Part shown: in pieces, positions 1 to 8,313 of the stretch
Position numbering within the stretch: position 1 is the first letter of the stretch
How the letters are laid out: each line of letters begins with the position of its first letter
NCBI GenBank assembly: GCA_009731375.1
Contig: BJOX01000368.1
Span: 499,336-535,938 of the forward strand
Origin: Paulinella micropora
Taxonomy: Eukaryota > Cercozoa > Imbricatea > Euglyphida
DNA: 36,603 nucleotides
Direction: 5' to 3'
Position numbers and translations under genes: made by a program
Notes under the pieces: model-generated
Told to the model about the DNA's origin: nothing
The model's input: only the letters and a program-made list of their open reading frames with translations
Database searches by the model: none

Positions 1-165
1 CTGCCAATTGCTGAGCCAAAAGGCCATGTGCATCCAGTCCTCCATTCCATAAGGAAAGTCTCCACACCAATCGGTGGAATAAAGGAAGTGACGGCATAGA
101 ACATTACTCTAGGAGCTTTATACCAATCAGCCCATTGAAAGGACCAATGGCCTATTTACTCCCTA

Positions 166-257
<92 letters not shown>

Positions 258-379
258 TAATAATAATATGTCGTATGTATGGTTAAGATATGTGTACATG
301 GTCGGAGAGTTAGGGAAGGGGATCCAAATTAGAATGAAATGTTAACTGTGCCCTTCAGTTAGTATTTCATTAATTTGGT
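1..379. other. Host flank with AAT microsatellite
   Basis: No coding region is seen in the left host flank. A long (AAT)n microsatellite runs from about 166 to 255, with one GAT interruption near its end. The rest is unremarkable AT-rich sequence. Confidence 0.8.
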
Positions 380-405
380 TTGTGTGTGTGTGTGTGTGTG
401 TTTGT

Positions 406-436
<31 letters not shown>

Positions 437-458
437 CGTGTGTGTGCGTTTGCGCGTG

Positions 459-536
<78 letters not shown>
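380..536. repeat. (TG)n microsatellite, insertion target
   Basis: A (TG)n tract with TTTG and TGCG variants runs up to the left end of the inserted element. It resumes right after the element (830-850 past 21000, i.e. 21830-21850), so the element interrupted one microsatellite. Open frames over it are artefacts of the dinucleotide repeat. Confidence 0.9.
531..536. repeat. Left target-site duplication TGTTTG
   Basis: The hexamer TGTTTG directly precedes the left terminal repeat. The same hexamer directly follows the right one at 21830-21835. A 6-bp duplication is the size known for Maverick/Polinton integrases. Because the target is TG-rich, chance similarity is somewhat easier than usual. 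Confidence 0.85.
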
Positions 537-681
537 AGAAGATAATTACACTTTTTTTACAGTCATTTTTTTCAGAAAATGCCTGTAATAAAAGTGTCGT
601 TAAGCCCAAATAGCTATTTTTAAACAACAAATTCGACATCATAAAGAAATCAAGAGGAAATCAAGAAAGGACAAGAAATGA
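537..681 (+). repeat. Left terminal inverted repeat
   Basis: 145 bp, identical to the reverse complement of 21685-21829. It begins AGAAGATAATTACAC and ends ...ACAAGAAATGA. Protein-primed replication needs such repeats at both genome ends, and the integrase acts on their tips. Identity at every position I compared implies recent integration or active homogenisation. Confidence 0.95.
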
Positions 682-842
682 ATAAAGAAATCACACCAAT
701 GAAAGTAATTTCGTTAGACAAAAAATAAAATAGAATTGAACAGCCAAACTTCAGCTCCCACAAAAAACACAAACGCGTGCGTTGATGCTTTTAGTGCGTT
801 CTTTCGGTTTCTGTCTTTTTTTCTCGCAACAAAACAACCATA
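682..842. other. Leader region before first gene
   Basis: AT-rich sequence between the left repeat and the first gene, with a pyrimidine tract (TTTTTTTCTCGC) just before the ATG at 843. No gene is seen. Confidence 0.5.
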
Positions 843-1331
843 ATGTCATATAGTCTTATTCCGAATAATGTAAAAGATAAATATATGTGGATAGAACAGT
901 TTAAGGCTGATAGTAGATATTCAGCCAAGAAACTAAATGAGTTGAAAATAAAGGCAGAGAAAGAGGTAGAGAAAGATGAGATGATGATTGAGAATATGAA
1001 GAGAGAGTTGGCAAAAAAGAAAGAGAGACTGGGTGCGATTGAAGAAGTATTGAGAGAGAAGGAGAAGGATAGATGTGAGATAGAAGAAGACTTGATGAAG
1101 GATAGAAGAAAGAAGATGAAGAAGAGAAAGATTGAAAGTGAGATGAGCTTGATGAAGCAATGGAAGAGAGTGAATAGGGGAACGTTGAACGCGGGAGAGA
1201 TAGAAGAAATGGAAAGAAGGATTGAAAGTGGAACGACGTTTGCTGAGGCGTGCGTTTTGATGAAGAGGATTGATGAAATAAGTGAAAATGTTGGAGAGGG
1301 AGATCGGAATATGAACAGGGCATACAGGTAA
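843..1331 (+). CDS. Coiled-coil protein, unknown function
   Basis: 162 residues, very rich in Lys, Glu and Arg. A long predicted coiled coil covers about residues 28-115, and a more ordinary C-terminal part contains FAEACVLMKRIDEI. No signal peptide, membrane segment or catalytic motif is visible. It is the first gene inside the left repeat and is transcribed away from the terminus. A long opposite-strand frame over it is a shadow. The start is the first ATG after a pyrimidine-rich leader. I do not recognise the family; a DNA-end or virion-internal protein is possible but only a guess. Confidence 0.7.
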   Translation: MSYSLIPNNVKDKYMWIEQFKADSRYSAKKLNELKIKAEKEVEKDEMMIENMKRELAKKKERLGAIEEVLREKEKDRCEIEEDLMKDRRKKMKKRKIESEMSLMKQWKRVNRGTLNAGEIEEMERRIESGTTFAEACVLMKRIDEISENVGEGDRNMNRAYR

Positions 1332-1471
1332 TAGTTGAATGTTATGTGGGGGGCGAAACTGCGCCAAAATTCAATATGGTGTTCAGGTAATATTTGGATA
1401 TTTTTATATGAGGGATATATTTTCATAAGCAAAATTTTTATATTATGTCCTGGGCACGACAATAAACTACC

Positions 1472-1512
1472 CCTACATAAACACATATTGTCCCTCTGTG
1501 TGTTTATGTAGG
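1472..1512 (+). promoter_or_regulatory. Perfect 14-bp inverted repeat before start codon
   Basis: The arms CCTACATAAACACA (1472-1485) and TGTGTTTATGTAGG (1499-1512) are exact reverse complements with a 13-nt loop. The right arm ends 2 nt before the ATG at 1515. It is one of a series of palindromes placed directly before start codons in this element. It may be a DNA-level operator, an RNA hairpin at the end of the upstream transcript, or a leader structure. Confidence 0.75.
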
Positions 1513-1514
1513 CG

Positions 1515-2153
1515 ATGGACGATTTAGCGGCCGCGTTGGAGGGCGTCCAGTTTGCCCCAGACCCTGCTCCAGCCAACCCCGCTCCCGCTGAACCTGCTCC
1601 CGCTGAACCTGCTCCAGCCAACCCCGCTCCCGCTGAACCTGCTCCCGCTGAACCTGCTCCAGCCAACCCTGCTCCCGCTGAACCCGCTCCCGCTGAACCT
1701 GCTCCAGCCAACCCTGCTCCAGCCAACCCTGCTCCCGCTGAACCTGCTCCAGCCAACCCTGCTCCAGCCAACCCTGCTCCAGCCAACCCTGCTCCAGATG
1801 ACCCATTCGACCCGAACAGTTGGCACGATGCTGACACTTTTACGAGAGTTAGGAGGCCTATAAGCGACAGACCTAGCGATTATTTTACCGCCGTTAGAAT
1901 GAACGAAAATGTTCTGGAGGAGTTAGAAATCAAAGACTGGGGCAAAGATACTACCCCAGATGAAGAATTTTTTAACGATCGTAGCGTTTACAGATGGGTT
2001 CGAGTAGATGGAACGGTAAGAAATCCGAGGGCAAGACAAAACTTTCTGGTTTGTTTCGGCGATGACGAGTATCTTATTCTACCAGCAATCACTGCGATTA
2101 GCAGGGTATTACAAGAACGAACAACAGAAATAAAATGGATTGTTTCTGTTTAA
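1515..2153 (+). CDS. Proline-repeat protein, unknown function
   Basis: 212 residues. After a short N-terminus (MDDLAAALEGVQFAPD) residues about 15-95 are a tandem pentapeptide repeat, APANP or APAEP, like a stiff Pro/Ala spacer. The rest (about 96-212) is a compact acidic/aromatic domain with FDPNSWHDADTF and YRWVRVDGTVRNPRAR. The repeat is written in two 15-bp DNA words, GCTCCAGCCAACCCT and GCTCCCGCTGAACCT, in irregular order, so the array probably grows by slippage. The start directly follows a 14-bp inverted repeat. It converges on the integrase with 2 nt between stop codons. The function is unknown; a virion surface or linker protein is inference. Confidence 0.75.
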   Translation: MDDLAAALEGVQFAPDPAPANPAPAEPAPAEPAPANPAPAEPAPAEPAPANPAPAEPAPAEPAPANPAPANPAPAEPAPANPAPANPAPANPAPDDPFDPNSWHDADTFTRVRRPISDRPSDYFTAVRMNENVLEELEIKDWGKDTTPDEEFFNDRSVYRWVRVDGTVRNPRARQNFLVCFGDDEYLILPAITAISRVLQERTTEIKWIVSV

Positions 2154-2155
2154 AC

Positions 2156-3118
2156 TTACAAATCCAATATTACTTTAGCTTTCTTTTCTCTCTTGCTGGT
2201 CCTAACATTTCCCTCATCTATGTCTTCTCTCTTCAACTGTTCCTTTGTTTTCTTTTCTTTTGTTATTTCTTTTACTTGTTCTTTTATTTGTTTTTCTTCA
2301 TCTACCGGTCTGTCGAACTTAGTTTTCAATAGTTCCCGGGGGCTAACCAGCTCATCCGAATTTAATATTAACTTGAAACCGGAACGCCCCACGACTGTAT
2401 AAATTTGTTTGCTGTATTGCTTGCCGCCTTTAGAAAATAAATTCCTCTTCAGCTCCTTTCTTACCTTGTCGCCTTTTTCAAATTCGTCTACTAACCCATC
2501 CCTTTGAATACGTTGTTTATTTTTATTCACTCCCTTAAATACATCTATCGGCCGGGCTTTAATCGTTCTATGAAATCGCATATTGTAAGCGTCTACCATG
2601 TCGTAGATGTAAGTTAGCCAGTCAAAAGTGCCGTTAGTTTCAAATAGTATGTCTAACCATCTCCGTATTGTTCTTATAACCCGGTCAACGATAGCAAGCG
2701 CCCGATGGTCTCCTATTTCAACAGTCCGATGTTCGACGTTGTTATCTCTGAAATAATCTTTAACCATTCCTTTATATTCACTTCCACTGTCGGTTGTAAT
2801 GGATTCCGGAGTGTAAGGTATAGACTTTAAAGCGGTATAAACTTCCTTAGCCGTTTTGTTTTTAAGTGGTTTAATAATTAAAAATCGACTATGAGTGTCA
2901 ATCCAAAACAACATCCAAGCATAGCCTTTATTTCCTTTCTTATCTTTCAACTTAGACATATCAGCCAAATCTACAAATACTTGTTTAAGTGGTTTGTTCG
3001 ACCATATAGTATTCCATTTATCAGTCGGTAATCTTTTCTGATAATGTATTTCAAGTGCTTGTTGCTCCTTTATTTCATCTTCATCTTCACCTCCGGGATT
3101 ACTATGTTTGTTGTCCAT
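2156..3118 (-). CDS. rve-family (retroviral-type) integrase
   Basis: 320 residues. It inserts the linear viral genome into host DNA by strand transfer. The RNase H-fold core spans about residues 35-190. The first catalytic Asp is in VFVDLADM (about residue 50) and the second in TTDSGSEY (about 109). The third acidic position lies in ALAIVDRVIRT (about 144), where Asp replaces the usual Glu. The C-terminal part (GDKVRKELKRNLFSKG...YSKQIYTVV) is an SH3/chromo-like DNA-binding module as in Polinton integrases. The tail is Lys/Glu-rich. No N-terminal HHCC zinc motif is visible. An in-frame GTG upstream lies inside the GC-rich hairpin repeat, so the ATG right after the hairpin is taken as the start. 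The 6-bp duplication at the element ends fits this enzyme class. Confidence 0.93.
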   Translation of the reverse strand: MDNKHSNPGGEDEDEIKEQQALEIHYQKRLPTDKWNTIWSNKPLKQVFVDLADMSKLKDKKGNKGYAWMLFWIDTHSRFLIIKPLKNKTAKEVYTALKSIPYTPESITTDSGSEYKGMVKDYFRDNNVEHRTVEIGDHRALAIVDRVIRTIRRWLDILFETNGTFDWLTYIYDMVDAYNMRFHRTIKARPIDVFKGVNKNKQRIQRDGLVDEFEKGDKVRKELKRNLFSKGGKQYSKQIYTVVGRSGFKLILNSDELVSPRELLKTKFDRPVDEEKQIKEQVKEITKEKKTKEQLKREDIDEGNVRTSKREKKAKVILDL

Positions 3119-3142
3119 CGCAGAGGCAAGCCTCCGCACCTC
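3119..3142 (-). promoter_or_regulatory. GC-rich hairpin repeat before integrase start
   Basis: Read on the minus strand this is GAGGTGCGGAGGCTTGCC followed by TCTGCG and the ATG of the integrase. GCGGAGGC and GCCTCTGC pair into a stem. It belongs to the same family as the copies at 8892, 12324 and 17452 (same orientation to the start codon) and, reversed, at 9294, 11643 and 14826. Confidence 0.85.
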
Positions 3143-3159
3143 TATTTTTAGTGAAGGTT

Positions 3160-3417
3160 CTAATACTTAATAACACCTAACGCTGTATCCTTATATATTA
3201 ATCTTTCTTTTTTTTCAAGTTCAAAACAATAATTAGAACAAAACTCATAAGTATAAAATCTGTCAAATGTATCGTCAATCGCAGTAATCTGTCGGTTCGC
3301 TAAACATAGAGCTAGTCCACACACATAGCAACTATTGAAGTCATACTCAAAACGATTATATAGATACTCCATAATGTGAAAACGGACATCGAGTGGTAGG
3401 TTTTTTATCTCAGCCAT
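3160..3417 (-). CDS. F-box-like small Cys-rich protein
   Basis: 85 residues from the internal ATG (MAEIKNLPLDVRFHIMEYL). The N-terminus resembles an F-box start (LPxDVxxxIxxYL). It is followed by two Cys pairs, CYVCGLALC and CSNYC, that could bind zinc. F-box proteins recruit substrates to SCF ubiquitin ligases, so a host-targeting role is conceivable but unproven. A longer frame begins 17 codons upstream. I prefer the internal start because it gives a divergent arrangement with the neighbour, 8 bp apart, instead of overlapping genes. It lies behind the integrase on the same strand. Confidence 0.65.
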   Translation of the reverse strand: MAEIKNLPLDVRFHIMEYLYNRFEYDFNSCYVCGLALCLANRQITAIDDTFDRFYTYEFCSNYCFELEKKERLIYKDTALGVIKY

Positions 3418-3425
3418 TATATAGT

Positions 3426-3683
3426 ATGAGATTTTCAAAGTCGGGCGTAAAAAATAAAAAATATACAACTACTACACCAAAAGGAAAAACAATTCATTTC
3501 GGCGACGTTAGATATGAGCATTACAAAGACCGCATAGGGCTATATGAGCATCTCAATCACTTAGACAAAGAAAGAAGAAGGAATTACAGAGCGAGAGCGA
3601 AGGCGATAAGAAATTCAAAAGGGGAATTAACTTATAATAATCCAGAGTATGCCAATTATTATTCTTATCATTATCTTTGGTAG
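3426..3683 (+). CDS. DUF5754-like small basic protein
   Basis: 85 residues. The pattern KKYTTTTPKGKTIHFGDVRY, then H-x-D near the middle, KERRRNYRARAKAI and an aromatic end YHYLW matches small proteins of giant viruses and PLVs (DUF5754). In that family an HFG motif, a YxxHKD-like segment and an RxxYxxRH-like segment recur. The function is unknown; its basic nature suggests nucleic-acid binding. It diverges from the F-box-like gene with only TATATAGT between the two start codons. Confidence 0.7.
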   Translation: MRFSKSGVKNKKYTTTTPKGKTIHFGDVRYEHYKDRIGLYEHLNHLDKERRRNYRARAKAIRNSKGELTYNNPEYANYYSYHYLW

Positions 3684-3686
3684 TTT

Positions 3687-4202
3687 CTAGAACTTTAAAA
3701 ACATTTTTGAAACATCATTACTTTCTTTTTTTGACTTCTCCGACTGTCCTGCGTAAACATTAACATTAACACGGCCGGTCTTTTTCCCCCCTTTCTTCGG
3801 CTGAGGCTCTTCCTCGCTTTCCTCGCTTTCCTCGCTCTCACTATCGCTTTCTTCAACTTTCTTTTTTATCACCTTCTTTACCTTCTTCTGTTTAGTCTTA
3901 AGTTTCATACCAGCAACCCGTCGGGCAACGATATCTACAAAGTCGTGTTCGACCTCTTCATCGCTTTCACTACTCTCCTCGATCGGCTCACCATCTCTGC
4001 CGTCTATCATATCCTTCGCCAACTGCTTCTTAGTAATGTGTTCCATCTTCTCGGCTTCATTCATTTCTTTCACATTCTTAGCCTCTTCCTCCGCTAGTAA
4101 TTCCTTAGCCCGCTCAATCTTTCTTTGCCTCGCATACTGTTTCTTCATTACAGTCGCCTTTTCAAGGTTCTTTATGGCAATCTCTCTATTTCCTCTCGGC
4201 AT
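3687..4202 (-). CDS. Charged low-complexity protein
   Basis: 171 residues from the ATG at MPRGNREIAIKNLEK. The first ~75 residues are a Lys/Arg/Glu-rich helix. The middle has acidic Ser clusters (EESSESDEEVEHDF), then a Lys-rich stretch, then another acidic Ser-rich stretch (EESDSESEESEESEEE), and the end is basic. The upstream DNA contains TATATA 8-13 nt before the ATG. The frame stays open through the 10-N gap further upstream, but that extension is not believable. The composition suggests a phosphorylated nucleic-acid or chromatin-like binder. The family is not recognised. Confidence 0.75.
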   Translation of the reverse strand: MPRGNREIAIKNLEKATVMKKQYARQRKIERAKELLAEEEAKNVKEMNEAEKMEHITKKQLAKDMIDGRDGEPIEESSESDEEVEHDFVDIVARRVAGMKLKTKQKKVKKVIKKKVEESDSESEESEESEEEPQPKKGGKKTGRVNVNVYAGQSEKSKKESNDVSKMFLKF

Positions 4203-4278
4203 TCTCGGGTATATATCTAACCAAAAATAATTTTTATTCGGATTAATTATTATCCAATTTATATACAACCAATGAGCC

Positions 4279-4288
4279 NNNNNNNNNN
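4279..4288. other. Assembly gap (10 N)
   Basis: Ten Ns lie between the charged-protein gene and the fibre gene, 5 nt before the fibre ATG. The fibre's promoter and any N-terminal extension may be hidden here. Confidence 0.98.
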
Positions 4289-4293
4289 TATCG

Positions 4294-7200
4294 ATGTCGC
4301 AATATAAGTCGCTTTTAGGCCTTAATGAGTTGGCTGCCGATAGTCTTAATATACTTAACCTCGATTTAACGAACACGACCATCGTCGGATTAAACACGGA
4401 TAGGGTGCCAGAAGATGCCGACCCTATAAATCTCTACTATACTGACGGCCGATTTGACACCCGACTGGCTACCAAAAGCACGTCGGACATTAAAGAAGGC
4501 GTCAATTTATATTATACGACAGCTAGATTCGACGCTCAATTAGCGACTAAATCAACTACTAACTTAACCGAAGGAACAAACCTTTACTACACCACAGTAA
4601 GGGCAAATACGGACTTTGATACACGGCTAGCAACGAAATCAACTACTAACCTAGCCGAAGGAACAAACTTTTACTACACGACGGCCAGAGCAAATACAGA
4701 CTTCGACACACGGCTAGCAACGAAATCAACTACTAACTTAGCCGAGGGCACTAACCTTTACTATACGACGGCTAGAGCAAATACAGACTTCGACACACGG
4801 CTAGCAACGAAATCAACTACTAACTTAGCAGAAGGAACAAACCTTTATTACACGAATGCGAGATTTGACACACAATTAGCGACCAAGAGCACCACCAATT
4901 TAGCAGAGGGAACTAATCTATACTATACGTCAGCGAGGGCGAATACTGATTTTGATACGAGACTAGCGGCCAAGAGCACCACCAACTTAGCAGAAGGAAC
5001 AAACTTATACTATACGTCAGCCAGAGCGAATACGGACTTTGATACACGGCTGGCAACGAAATCAATAGATGCTTTAAGTGATGTCGTGATAACTACAGCA
5101 ACAGACAATCAACTGCTTATTTATTCAACCGGGCAATGGAGAAACACGACTTCGCCTTTTCTGAGATTAGACGGCACCGCAAGTATGACAGCCGGATTAA
5201 ATATGGGAGGATTTTCGATTACAAATGTTAATCTTGTTGATGGCATTGATATCTCTGTTCTTGATACCGCCGTCGTTAAACTAACAGGAGACCAAACCAT
5301 AGCAGGAAATAAAAAATTTACTTCAACAATAGAAGTGCGGGGCGCCACAGGTCCAACCGCTTTTGATGGTATCGGTATTGCCTTTGATACGGCGACAAAT
5401 ATAGGAATGATTACGGCACAAAAAATAGCAACCGCGGCCTATTATCCGATACAAATAACGGGCTCGTATGTTGATTTATACGCAGGCAATAATGTAATCG
5501 CGACCGCGACTGGCACTACACTATCTTTGAATAACAACAAAATAACAAACTTAGCCACACCATCAGCAACAACTGACGGGGCGAATAAAAGTTATGTGGA
5601 TACATTAGACGGTCAAAATGTGAAACTAACAGGAGACCAAACCATAGCAGGAATTAAGACATTTAGCAGTGAAATTAAAGCAAATGCGGGAGTATCAACG
5701 ACAACATTAACGGCGAGTGGATTAATAACGGCAAATGGCGGTTGTAAGTTATCTATTCAAAATGGTAATGACGGAACAAATAATTATGGAATATTTATGT
5801 GGGATGAAGCCGATACAAACTGGGGAATATATATGGCGACAGCTGGTGGAGGTAAATCACTGTCTGGTGGAACATCTGTAGCCGATACAAGTATTACTGC
5901 TCATGCTATTAGATTTAGATGCGGAACTCTTGCTTCTAATGGTTTTATATGGGAAAATGCGAGCGAACAATTGTTAATGTCATTAAATGGTTCAACTGGG
6001 GCAGTATGGACGAAAGGCAACATAAGCATAAATGGGGCGTTGGTAGCAACTCAGTCTTATGTTGATACAAAAGATGGACAAAATGTCAAACTAACAGGAG
6101 ACCAAACAATAACAGGAATTAAGATATTTAATGGAAGTAGAAATGATGTAAGAGCACTAAATTTGTTAAGCCAAGCCGATTTTAATAACGTGGATATCAT
6201 CAATGGCGGAAATATCACATATAACGGGGCGCGGATATTGAACCAGAACGGAGGAGACGCATTCTTTTCACAGACGACGGGTGATTGGCAGTCTTTCTTA
6301 TACACGCTGAATACTGCTTCAAGTGGAACTGTGGACCAAAGAGGTTATGTATTCACGAATGTAGCATTTGACGCAAAAGGAGCAGGGCTTTATATTTCAA
6401 AACTCTCAGATAGTAAATTTATGTCGTCTGACATTGTCCGTTTTAACAATGCTGGCGGTATGAAGTTCTATGGTGCCTTAGATATGAACAGCAACAACAT
6501 AACAAGTGGCGGAACGATAAGTGGGACAACTATAACGGGGACTACAATAACAGCGAGCACTAAAATCACGACGGCGACAGGTAAGCCGATAATCATAGGC
6601 AATACGACGAAGGGGACGGGGCCGTCGGCCGGATTGGAGATATATGGTGCTTATGGTGATTTTACTTCTGGGCCACATATTCAAGCGATTACAACAGAAG
6701 ATGCGTATCCATTATTTACAATAGCCAATTTAGGTCATAATAATATAATTCTTGCTTTTGATGCTTATTTGGATAATGCGGGATGGAAATCAAGTTATGC
6801 GAATGCGAATTTTAGAATAGCAAAGGTAAGTAATACACTCTCTTTTGGCTATAAGTCAGGAATAGCAGTCGGGAGTGCTATAACTTGGTCTGAGGCAATG
6901 AACATAGATAATACTGGATTAATAACGGCAAATGTTGGAATAACGACAGCATCAACCAAACCGATAATCATAGGAAGAACGACGAAAGGAATAGGAGTTA
7001 GTGGCGGCTTAGAATTGTATGGTCCAGCAGGAGTAGATAATCCAGCAATTTTACAAGGCCCTCACATACAAGCATTTACGGCTACCGACATTTATCCAAT
7101 TTTTCAAATATTAAATGCGGCACACAATAACATAAATCTTGCTTTTGATGCTTATTACGATGGGAATAATATATGGAAATCAAGTTCTGCTACTTCAAAT

Positions 7201-8313
7201 TTTATGATAAATAAAGGCACTAATTTGAATTTTCTCTACAAATCAGGAATAGCCCAAGGAACAGGATTTTCCTTTGATACAGCAATGAGCATAAGCACAG
7301 CGGGATTAATAACGGCAAGTGCGGGAATTACATACACGGGAGTGCTAACGACCACAACATTAACAAGTGGAGCAAAGATAGCGATACAAGGAGCGGTAGA
7401 TGGCGGTAGTAGCAGAGGAATATTTATGTGGGAGACGGCAAATTCAGACTGGGGAATTTATATGGCACAATCTGGAAGTAATAAAGCATTAACAGGCACA
7501 ACATCAGCACTAGCAGGAGGTGTTGGTGGCGGTATAACTAGTTATGCTATAAGATTTAGATGTAGCACTGGTTCAAACGAAGGTTTTATTTGGGAAAATC
7601 GTAATGCCGTTTTAATGTCATTAAGAGCCAGCGATGGGGAATTGTTGACAAATGGATTGATAACAGCAAATGGTGGTATATCAACAACGGCATTATCAAC
7701 AAGCGCCTCTGTCTCATATGCGGCTTCAAACAACTTTATCTCATTAGGACCAAGGACAGGTGCGATTGAACCAATGATTTTGTTAAAGTCTTCCACTAAT
7801 GCTAATAATCGTGGTTTCTTTGGTTATAGTGGCACAACCACATATGCGTGGAGCACATCAAATTCGTCGGGGGAAAATTCTGGTGCTTATAATTATATTC
7901 CTCTTAACGGTGCTTGGACATATTCCTCAGATAGAAGATTAAAATCGGATATTAAAACATTAGAATGTGGCGATTGTTGCGAGAAATTAATGAAAATAAA
8001 TTGTTGTTCATATTATTTGAAATCTGACGAAAAGAAAGAAAATAAGAATTGTGGTTTTATTGCGGATGAAGTAAAAAAAATATTTCCAGAGTTTGTCTCA
8101 GATAGTGGTATGAAGGCAGATGATGGAGGGGGAAACCTTGAAGGTATAACATATACAAGTTTTATACCAATATTAATCAGTGCTTTTCAACATATGGCGG
8201 AGAAAGTGATTAATTTAGAAAAAGAAAATAAAACTTTACTTAATATATTACAAGACCAAGCGAATTTAGTAGCAGAAATCCGAGCAGTCGTATTTCCACC
8301 TAATGCCCCCTAG
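4294..8313 (+). CDS. Giant fibre protein with S74 chaperone domain
   Basis: 1339 residues. Residues about 45-260 are a tandem repeat of 24-29 residues built on LATKSTTNLAEGTNLYYT, the repeat type seen in phage tail fibres. Shaft motifs follow (three copies of VKLTGDQTIxGxK). There are two copies of a GIFMWE/D...WGIYMA...AIRFRC module (about 490-570 and 1030-1110) and two copies of a KPIIIGxTTKG...GPHIQA module (about 765-890). The C-terminus (about 1208-1339) carries SSDRRLKSDI, the signature of the peptidase S74 intramolecular chaperone, with catalytic Ser near residue 1212, then a coiled coil. In phage fibres that domain trimerises the fibre and cuts itself off. The role is likely host attachment. 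The N-terminus could begin inside the adjacent gap. Confidence 0.9.
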   Translation: MSQYKSLLGLNELAADSLNILNLDLTNTTIVGLNTDRVPEDADPINLYYTDGRFDTRLATKSTSDIKEGVNLYYTTARFDAQLATKSTTNLTEGTNLYYTTVRANTDFDTRLATKSTTNLAEGTNFYYTTARANTDFDTRLATKSTTNLAEGTNLYYTTARANTDFDTRLATKSTTNLAEGTNLYYTNARFDTQLATKSTTNLAEGTNLYYTSARANTDFDTRLAAKSTTNLAEGTNLYYTSARANTDFDTRLATKSIDALSDVVITTATDNQLLIYSTGQWRNTTSPFLRLDGTASMTAGLNMGGFSITNVNLVDGIDISVLDTAVVKLTGDQTIAGNKKFTSTIEVRGATGPTAFDGIGIAFDTATNIGMITAQKIATAAYYPIQITGSYVDLYAGNNVIATATGTTLSLNNNKITNLATPSATTDGANKSYVDTLDGQNVKLTGDQTIAGIKTFSSEIKANAGVSTTTLTASGLITANGGCKLSIQNGNDGTNNYGIFMWDEADTNWGIYMATAGGGKSLSGGTSVADTSITAHAIRFRCGTLASNGFIWENASEQLLMSLNGSTGAVWTKGNISINGALVATQSYVDTKDGQNVKLTGDQTITGIKIFNGSRNDVRALNLLSQADFNNVDIINGGNITYNGARILNQNGGDAFFSQTTGDWQSFLYTLNTASSGTVDQRGYVFTNVAFDAKGAGLYISKLSDSKFMSSDIVRFNNAGGMKFYGALDMNSNNITSGGTISGTTITGTTITASTKITTATGKPIIIGNTTKGTGPSAGLEIYGAYGDFTSGPHIQAITTEDAYPLFTIANLGHNNIILAFDAYLDNAGWKSSYANANFRIAKVSNTLSFGYKSGIAVGSAITWSEAMNIDNTGLITANVGITTASTKPIIIGRTTKGIGVSGGLELYGPAGVDNPAILQGPHIQAFTATDIYPIFQILNAAHNNINLAFDAYYDGNNIWKSSSATSNFMINKGTNLNFLYKSGIAQGTGFSFDTAMSISTAGLITASAGITYTGVLTTTTLTSGAKIAIQGAVDGGSSRGIFMWETANSDWGIYMAQSGSNKALTGTTSALAGGVGGGITSYAIRFRCSTGSNEGFIWENRNAVLMSLRASDGELLTNGLITANGGISTTALSTSASVSYAASNNFISLGPRTGAIEPMILLKSSTNANNRGFFGYSGTTTYAWSTSNSSGENSGAYNYIPLNGAWTYSSDRRLKSDIKTLECGDCCEKLMKINCCSYYLKSDEKKENKNCGFIADEVKKIFPEFVSDSGMKADDGGGNLEGITYTSFIPILISAFQHMAEKVINLEKENKTLLNILQDQANLVAEIRAVVFPPNAP
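4436..5066 (+). repeat. Fibre-encoding tandem repeat
   Basis: About eight imperfect units of 72-87 bp inside the fibre gene, each encoding LATKST-x-L-xEGTNLYYT with a spacer (ARANTDFDT or ARFD). Some neighbouring units are almost identical at DNA level, so the array can change length by recombination. That would tune fibre length. Confidence 0.85.

Noticed and set aside
370-642. Open frames over the TG tract and left terminal repeat
   Set aside because: They consist of His-Thr or Cys-Val dipeptide runs plus terminal-repeat sequence; the same repeat read at the right end gives the matching peptide. Simple-repeat artefacts.
1327-1511. Possible GT-AG intron joining the first two genes
   Set aside because: CAGGTAATA and TTTATGTAG look like splice sites, but the phases do not match the second gene's frame, and the inverted repeat plus ATG explains the second start.
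791-1837. 348-residue minus-strand frame
   Set aside because: Antisense shadow of the coiled-coil gene and of the APANP/APAEP repeat (Gly/Ala repeat on the reverse strand); the plus frames have better composition and starts.
3118-3139. Upstream GTG start of the integrase and similar non-ATG starts at 11262 and 12322
   Set aside because: These codons fall in the hairpin repeat or are TTG/GTG. A eukaryotic virus should use ATG, and ATGs sit at the hairpin edge for the integrase and minor capsid genes.
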